Positions 63,001 through 64,000 of a stretch of DNA of 64,000 bases are shown one piece after another. The stretch covers positions 806,001 to 870,000 of the forward strand of contig NZ_CP022355.1 in assembly GCF_002216855.1 (NCBI RefSeq), given 5' to 3'. Within the stretch, counting starts at the first letter, position 1; every line of letters starts with the position of its first letter. The notes beneath the pieces are model-generated. The model was not told the origin of the DNA. It saw only the letters and a program-made list of their open reading frames with translations, and did no database searches. The stretch comes from Paraphotobacterium marinum. Lineage in GTDB: Bacteria; Pseudomonadota; Gammaproteobacteria; Enterobacterales; Vibrionaceae. The translations under genes and the position numbers were made by a program.

Positions 63001-64000
63001 AAATTTTTGTCTGAAGTAATCGGTAATTGGTCTTATTTTTGAAGAAAGAACCGCCATTGGAGTATCATCACCCATGGATGATGTCACTTCTTGCCCATTT
63101 TCCCCCATGATTCTAATTACATTTTCAATTTCTTCTAGTGAAACATTAAAATTTTTCTTGTATACAAGAAGATCATCCGATGTTTTCTCTCTCCGACCAC
63201 TCAAGTTATGATCGAGTTCCTCAAATGGAATAAGTTTATGAACACATTGATCCATCCACTCTTTATATGGGTGTCTTTTTTTTAACTCTTCATCAATTTC
63301 ATTTGACAACCAAATCTTTTTTTTATGGGTATCAATGACCAAAAGTTCGCCAGGTCCGATTCTGCCTTTTTTCAAAACCTCATCTGGTTCATAGTCCCAA
63401 ATCCCAACTTCAGATGCAATGGTAACCAAATTATCTTTTGTTATGACATAACGGGCTGGTCTAAGTCCATTTCTGTCTAGATTACAAGCCGCATACCTTC
63501 CATCTGACATGACTATACCAGCAGGACCATCCCAAGGCTCCATATGCATTGAGTTAAAATCATAAAATGCTCTTAAATTTTCATCCATAAGGTTATTGTT
63601 TTGCCAAGCTGGTGGAATTAGCATACGCATTGCTCTAAATAAATCCATACCACCAGATAAGAAAACCTCTAACATATTATCTAGTGCTGAAGAGTCTGAA
63701 CCTTCTTGGTTGACGAATGGCTTAGCTGATTGGAGGTCTGGTAAGATTGGAGAGTGAAGCTTGTAAGCTCTGGCTTTTTCCCAGTTTCTGTTACCAGTAA
63801 TTGTATTTATTTCGCCATTGTGAGCTAAATATCGAAATGGTTGCGCTAATGGCCACTTAGGTTGAGTATTAGTTGAAAACCTCTGATGAAAAAGACAAAT
63901 AGATGTTTCAAGTCTTATATCTGATAAGTCAGCATAAAATCTAGGTAAGTCTTCAGGCAAGCAAAGACCTTTATAAACAACTATATTAGATGAAAGGCTA
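60082..64000 (-). CDS. gltB: Glutamate synthase (NADPH) large subunit, 5' end beyond the window
   Basis: Makes two glutamates from glutamine and 2-oxoglutarate. The frame is open to the window end, so about 1305 of an expected 1490-1520 residues are seen; the N-terminal catalytic cysteine lies outside. The visible part begins in the glutaminase domain (ICLFHQRFSTNTQPKWPL, HNGEINTITGNRNW). It continues through the central domain to the FMN domain (GGNSNSGEGGED, SGYDGGTGASPLSSVKH). The 3Fe-4S cysteines are in CKYLRICHLNNCATG. The last part is the C-terminal GXGXG helix domain (VGKGMNGGTIII, GERFAVRNSGALAVIEG). No frameshift is seen in this long stretch. Confidence 0.97.
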   Translation of the reverse strand, partial: SLSSNIVVYKGLCLPEDLPRFYADLSDIRLETSICLFHQRFSTNTQPKWPLAQPFRYLAHNGEINTITGNRNWEKARAYKLHSPILPDLQSAKPFVNQEGSDSSALDNMLEVFLSGGMDLFRAMRMLIPPAWQNNNLMDENLRAFYDFNSMHMEPWDGPAGIVMSDGRYAACNLDRNGLRPARYVITKDNLVTIASEVGIWDYEPDEVLKKGRIGPGELLVIDTHKKKIWLSNEIDEELKKRHPYKEWMDQCVHKLIPFEELDHNLSGRREKTSDDLLVYKKNFNVSLEEIENVIRIMGENGQEVTSSMGDDTPMAVLSSKIRPITDYFRQKFAQVTNPPIDPLREKHVMSLSTNIGKEMNVFSETDGHAFRVSFKTPVLLYSDMRQLLGLDQLHYKSSKVSLQYNPAQQSLKMAICELTEKVIEQVKNNAVLIIISDKNLHKNFNTIPAAMAVGAVHKTLVKENLRCDTNIIVETASARDPHQFSVLLGFGATAIYPYLSYEILAELIDSEVIKLGYKDVMINYRNAINKGLLKIMSKMGISTISSYRCSQLFEAIGIHDDVISLCFEGVDSRISGANFSEFNEDLSVLSQSAWDELEPVSRGGQLKYTFDGEFHAYNPDVISLLHKYTKSNQDKDYIQYAKQINENNISSLRNLLELSTKRQPIELTKVEPKQNILERFDTAAMSIGALSPEAHEALAIAMNTIGGNSNSGEGGEDSKRFNTIKNSKIKQVASGRFGVTPHYLMNAEVIQIKVAQGAKPGEGGQLPGHKVTPEIAKLRFSTVGVTLISPPPHHDIYSIEDLAQLIFDLKQLNPSALISVKLVSEPGVGTIAAGVVKANADMITISGYDGGTGASPLSSVKHAGSPWELGLAETQQVLVKNKLRHKIRLQVDGGLKTGLDVIKAAILGAESFGFGTAPMVALGCKYLRICHLNNCATGVATQDKVLRDNFFKGLPNQVINFFTHISEEVRQILANLGVTQLNEIIGKTEYLKVIEGLNQKHNNLNLNSILYREKSNLLYQTTKNNPIDEGILNKKILDAFINNLDNSFSSQFNFNIRNTDRSVGASLSGFISKKFGAEGLIKKHVNINFTGTAGQSFACWNSNGMNMNLTGDANDYVGKGMNGGTIIIKPPMGSSFKTNETPIMGNTCLYGATGGQLFASGMAGERFAVRNSGALAVIEGVGDNACEYMTGGIVVILGKVGINFGAGMTGGFAYIPKIKHGLNIVNDEFIELIELDGLNIHREHLRGLIFTHVEKTQSTFANDILNNFDKFVSDMLLVKPKLADINTLLGHESRSKNEIHFQAQ

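Overview
The window is AT-rich DNA (roughly one third G+C by eye) from a gammaproteobacterium. Gene order and the rRNA sequence point to the Vibrionales/Alteromonadales neighbourhood. Supporting blocks are rpsU-dnaG-rpoD beside tsaD-folB-cca; ygiF-glnE-hldE; tolC divergent from nudF-yqiB-cpdA-parE-parC; pepA-holC-valS divergent from lptF-lptG; pyrB-pyrI-ridA beside rraB; hemL, clcA, erpA and tyrS; mtnN-btuF; and gltB-gltD. It looks entirely chromosomal and housekeeping. I see no insertion sequence, prophage, CRISPR array or defence island. Low G+C, very short gene gaps, overlapping convergent genes and several broken genes would suit a host-associated lineage losing genes, but that is inference.

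Layout. 1-6 kb: 5' part of rapA (cut by the window edge), a PIN-PhoH ATPase gene, and the thiamine ABC transporter thiBPQ. 6-10 kb: leuA-ilvI-ilvH behind a complete leucine attenuator (leader peptide, antiterminator and terminator), then pykF. 11.6-19 kb: tRNA-Ile2(CAU), rpoD, dnaG, rpsU, tsaD, folB, cca. 18.7-34 kb: ygiF, glnE, lpxL, hldE, two tandem tolC copies, nudF, yqiB, cpdA, parE, parC. 34-44.5 kb: ridA-pyrI-pyrB, rraB, valS-holC-pepA, lptF/lptG, an RDD membrane protein. 44.6-50.5 kb: tRNA-Leu(CAA) and an rRNA operon (16S, tRNA-Ile, tRNA-Ala, 23S, 5S, tRNA-Asp) with a promoter, boxA sites and processing stems. 50.5-64 kb: rsmC, an AI-2E family permease, hemL, clcA, erpA, tyrS, btuF, mtnN, gltD and most of gltB.

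The most notable pattern is a set of eight sites where the conserved reading frame is changed by what looks like a single missing base in an A or T run. They lie in rapA, thiP, glnE, the second tolC (two sites), pepA, mtnN, and the lptF-lptG junction, where the change fuses the two genes. Adding one base at each site restores proteins of the usual family length. I found no internal nonsense codon and no large deletion in these genes. Either the assembly undercalls homopolymers, or the genome carries many slippage-prone frameshifts that polymerase or ribosome slippage could rescue. Four sites sit on canonical -1 slippery heptamers in the correct frame. In-frame A9 and T9 runs elsewhere (ygiF, cpdA) show that not every long run is affected.

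Functionally the genes cover macromolecule synthesis (rpoD, dnaG, rpsU, valS, tyrS, parE, parC, holC, rRNA and tRNA), branched-chain amino acid, glutamate and pyrimidine synthesis, envelope assembly (lpxL, hldE, lptFG, tolC), and cofactor uptake or synthesis (thiBPQ, btuF, hemL, folB, erpA).
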